NCBI GenBank assembly: GCA_030068075.1
Contig: CM057843.1
Coordinates: 36,551,332-36,615,331, forward strand
DNA length: 64,000 nucleotides
From: Paguma larvata
Taxonomy: Eukaryota > Chordata > Mammalia > Carnivora > Viverridae
Direction of reading: 5' to 3'
The position numbers and the translations under genes are program-made. The notes under the pieces are model-generated. The model saw only the letters and a program-made list of their open reading frames with translations, ran no database searches and had not been told where the DNA came from. Below, piece by piece: positions 63,495-64,000 of this stretch. Within the stretch, counting starts at the first letter, position 1. Each line of letters begins with the position of its first letter.

Positions 63495-64000
63495 TCACCA
63501 GAACAAAGAGAAACTGTAAATATAACACAAAAAATGTCTTCTGGGGAGAGGAAAGATCTACCTCAGTTCAGGATTTCAGTGCAGTCTGTTGGCCAGAGGG
63601 CATTTCTCCGCCCTTCCAGATGATTCTCCATGATTCTCTAGCATTCTCTATCTGGCTTTCTAGCTAGAGGCTGACCCGTATGGATCACATAAAGGGCCTC
63701 TTGTGTCTCTGGTTTCTGGGTGGGAGGAGCCCAGGCAAGACATCAGAGAAAGAAAAAAAGTAAGATCCTTCCTAAGGGGTCACCTTGCTTTCTCTGTCCC
63801 TCCGCTGCCTGGGCCTTGCAACGCAAACTTCTGCACACAACCCTCTCTCCAGTTCTGGGAATCTTTCCCTCCTCTTGTCCCTTCAGCCCAGGGAGTCCTT
63901 ATGCCGGGCCTACCCTTGAGTTCAGAGTCCGTTGGTCAGACCCACCTTTCATAATTGGAGTGTGCTGTTTCCTGCCGGAGCCAAGCCCTGTGTTTTTCTG
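63495..64000. other. Unique sequence to window end
   Basis: No feature recognised. Confidence 0.5.

Noticed and set aside
1..64000. Endogenous retrovirus, CRISPR array, operon, integron or phage elements
   Set aside because: No LTR pair, retroviral domain, spaced direct-repeat array or bacterial-type gene cluster is visible in this mammalian sequence.

Overview
This window is nuclear DNA from a cat-family (felid) carnivoran. The main evidence is nearly 90 copies of tRNA-derived SINEs whose head reads ggggcgcctgggtggctcag. Their body has the felid form (ctgtgagttcgagccccgcg, then a CT-rich block ending in aaaaataaataaacattaaa) rather than the canid/ursid form. Older mammalian repeats (L1, L2, MIR) make up much of the rest. 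There is no prokaryotic, phage or viral gene content, no CRISPR array and no operon.

One protein-coding gene can be read with confidence: NOL11 on the + strand, 18 coding exons from 16,595 to 35,713. It encodes the vertebrate-type subunit of the UTP-A/t-UTP part of the small-subunit processome, which couples rDNA transcription to 18S pre-rRNA processing in the nucleolus. All 17 introns are GT-AG and the exons follow one another in frame, with one exception. Exon 5 is 57 nt where 58 are needed, which places a TAA at 22,181-22,183. As written the message would stop after about 166 of the expected 716 residues. Every other exon is clean, so either this haplotype or assembly has a single-base deletion, or the allele is truly broken.

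Layout: 1-3,880 is unique sequence with no SINE, ending in a plausible polyadenylation region near 3,390; it may be the 3' UTR of the upstream neighbour (PITPNC1 in human synteny). 3,886-16,250 is repeat-rich intergenic DNA with an AT minisatellite at 9,116-9,440. 16,270-16,900 is the CpG-rich NOL11 promoter, with a TCTCGCGA element and a YY1-like start-codon site. 16,595-35,713 is NOL11, with introns full of SINEs. 35,714-37,700 is the NOL11 3' flank with an extreme G-tract. 37,700-52,860 is repeat-rich intergenic DNA. 52,863-55,030 is SINE-free and carries an orphan CpG island. 55,031-64,000 is intergenic DNA with nested SINE clusters and a quieter right end.

Repeat naming is from recognition of consensus sequences, not from a database search. 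Comparisons with human NOL11 are from memory. SINE ends without a stated target-site duplication (TSD) are good to roughly 5-10 bases.
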